From Streptomyces phaeofaciens (GTDB lineage Bacteria > Actinomycetota > Actinomycetes > Streptomycetales > Streptomycetaceae): a stretch of 64,000 bases of DNA. The stretch covers positions 620,001 to 684,000 of the forward strand of contig NZ_BMSA01000002.1 in NCBI RefSeq assembly GCF_014648915.1, given 5' to 3'. A program made the position numbers and the translations under genes. Under the pieces are notes generated by a model. The model was not told the DNA's origin. It was given only the letters and a program-made list of their open reading frames with translations, and ran no database searches. This document shows positions 63,230-64,000 of the stretch, piece by piece. The first letter of the stretch is position 1; every line of letters begins with the position of its first letter.

Positions 63230-63332
63230 TTGGGGGATGGCGCCAGTCCTGGCAGACTGGTACGTCGGCTCCGGTTCACGTCCCCGTATCCCGCGGTGGC
63301 GACCCGGCGCCCTCCCGAAACTAGGAGACACC

Positions 63333-63554
63333 TTGAAGCGCGACATCCACCCCGAGTACGTCGAGACGCAGGTCAGCTGCACCTGTGGCGCCTCGTTCAC
63401 CACCCGTAGCACGATCGACAGCGGCACCATCCGCGCCGACGTCTGCTCCGAGTGCCACCCGTTCTACACGGGCAAGCAGAAGATCCTCGACACCGGTGGC
63501 CGTGTGGCCCGCTTCGAGGCCCGCTTCGGCAAGGCTGCCGGCTCCAAGAAGTAG
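63333..63554 (+). CDS. rpmE: Ribosomal protein L31 (zinc-binding form)
   Basis: A 73-residue large-subunit protein. It begins at a TTG at 63333 behind AGGAGA; no ATG is available, and the protein starts [12 protein letters not shown] as in other L31 proteins. Zinc ligands are present (SCTCGASF and VCSECHP), so this is the C+ zinc form. A zinc-ligated, thiol-rich L31 fits with control by the thiol-stress sigma factor SigR. A strong terminator follows. Confidence 0.96.
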   Translation: MKRDIHPEYVETQVSCTCGASFTTRSTIDSGTIRADVCSECHPFYTGKQKILDTGGRVARFEARFGKAAGSKK

Positions 63555-63566
63555 CGAGCCCCATTT

Positions 63567-63618
63567 CGCCGGTCCACGGCCGTGCCCCCGCCCGGGGCAC
63601 GCCGGGACCGGCGTTTTT
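63567..63618 (+). terminator. Rho-independent terminator after rpmE
   Basis: Nested hairpins: outer CGCCGGTCC/GGACCGGCG and inner GTGCCCC/GGGGCAC, followed by TTTTT. This is the most classical terminator in the window. Confidence 0.92.
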
Positions 63619-63668
63619 GGTCGCCCGCCTTCCCCTTCCCGCGCAGCACAGCAGTACAGGAGCCCAAG

Positions 63669-64000
63669 ATGTTCGAGGCAGTCGAGGACCTCCTCGGTGA
63701 ACACGCCGACCTGGAGAAGAAGCTCGCCGACCCGTCGGTCTTCGCCGACCAGGCCAACGCGCGCAAGCTCAACAAGCGTTACGCCGAGCTCACTCCGATC
63801 GTCGCCACGTACCGCTCCTGGAAGCAGACCGGCGACGACGTCGAGACCGCGCGCGAGTTCGCCGCCGCCGATCCCGACTTCGCCGCCGAGGTCAAGGTGC
63901 TGGAGCGGCAGCGCGAGGACCTGACGGAGAAGCTGCGGCTGCTCCTCGTCCCGCGCGACCCGAGTGACGACAAGGACGTCATTCTGGAGATCAAGGCGGG
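63669..64000 (+). CDS. prfA: Peptide chain release factor 1 (5' part)
   Basis: The first 110 codons of RF1, cut by the window end. It starts at the ATG at 63669. The opening MFEAVEDLLGEHADLEKKL and the helical domain-1 sequence EVKVLERQREDLTEKL are typical. The PxT and GGQ motifs lie beyond the window. It follows rpmE, an order shared with other actinomycetes. Confidence 0.93.
   Translation, partial: MFEAVEDLLGEHADLEKKLADPSVFADQANARKLNKRYAELTPIVATYRSWKQTGDDVETAREFAAADPDFAAEVKVLERQREDLTEKLRLLLVPRDPSDDKDVILEIKA

Overview
The window is a very GC-rich chromosomal segment of a Streptomyces. The evidence is the extreme third-position GC, GTG and TTG starts with strong GGAGG-type ribosome sites, a conservon (cvnABCD), DUF397/XRE pairs, Ku with a lysine-rich tail, and a core order (lon ... 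polDom-ku ... ArgRS-like-lysA-hom-thrC-thrB-rho-LCP-rpmE-prfA) that I recognise from Streptomyces chromosomes. Products are called by reading translated motifs; no database search was run.

Layout. 0-6.6 kb: rhomboid-like membrane protein, Tat-exported sulfatase, lon with a HAIR (HspR) site and a ClgR-type box, MarR regulator, PP2C-like protein. 7-12.8 kb: conservon cvnABCD followed by a StyA-type FAD monooxygenase. 13-25.4 kb: beta-helix secreted protein, NlpC/P60 peptidase, an AurF-like diiron oxygenase with a TetR regulator, divergent ADP-ribosylglycohydrolase, a SEDS/PBP cell-wall pair joined by a 41-codon frame, and a lipoprotein/orphan histidine kinase pair. 25.5-30.1 kb: NERD-like protein, then the divergent NHEJ pair (LigD-type polymerase and Ku), then an acyltransferase. 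30.3-31.6 kb: XRE regulator with two DUF397 proteins. 32-39.2 kb: a carbohydrate locus (MFS transporter, two GH35 beta-galactosidases, LacI regulator) with a perfect palindromic operator in the transporter promoter. 39.3-42.4 kb: an overlapping ALDH-like/TPP-enzyme pair with unusual catalytic residues.

43.2-50.2 kb is accessory DNA: gene fragments, an ISAs1-type transposase end, small secreted proteins, a frameshifted tyrosine-integrase end, a DUF6082 gene and a NERD gene. It ends at tRNA-Arg(CCG), and the tRNA-side terminator hairpin has a diverged copy at the far edge. It reads as a decayed tRNA-integrated element.

50.3-64 kb is core: response regulator, catalytic-domain-less ArgRS-like gene, lysA, hom, thrC, thrB (aspartate-family amino acids), rho, a secreted trypsin-like protease, an LCP cell-wall ligase, rpmE and the start of prfA. 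rho and rpmE are each preceded by a GGGAAT-N18/19-GTT element matching the SigR (thiol-oxidative stress) promoter consensus. Short tandem duplications (10-57 bp) are strikingly frequent just after stop codons and between genes across the window.
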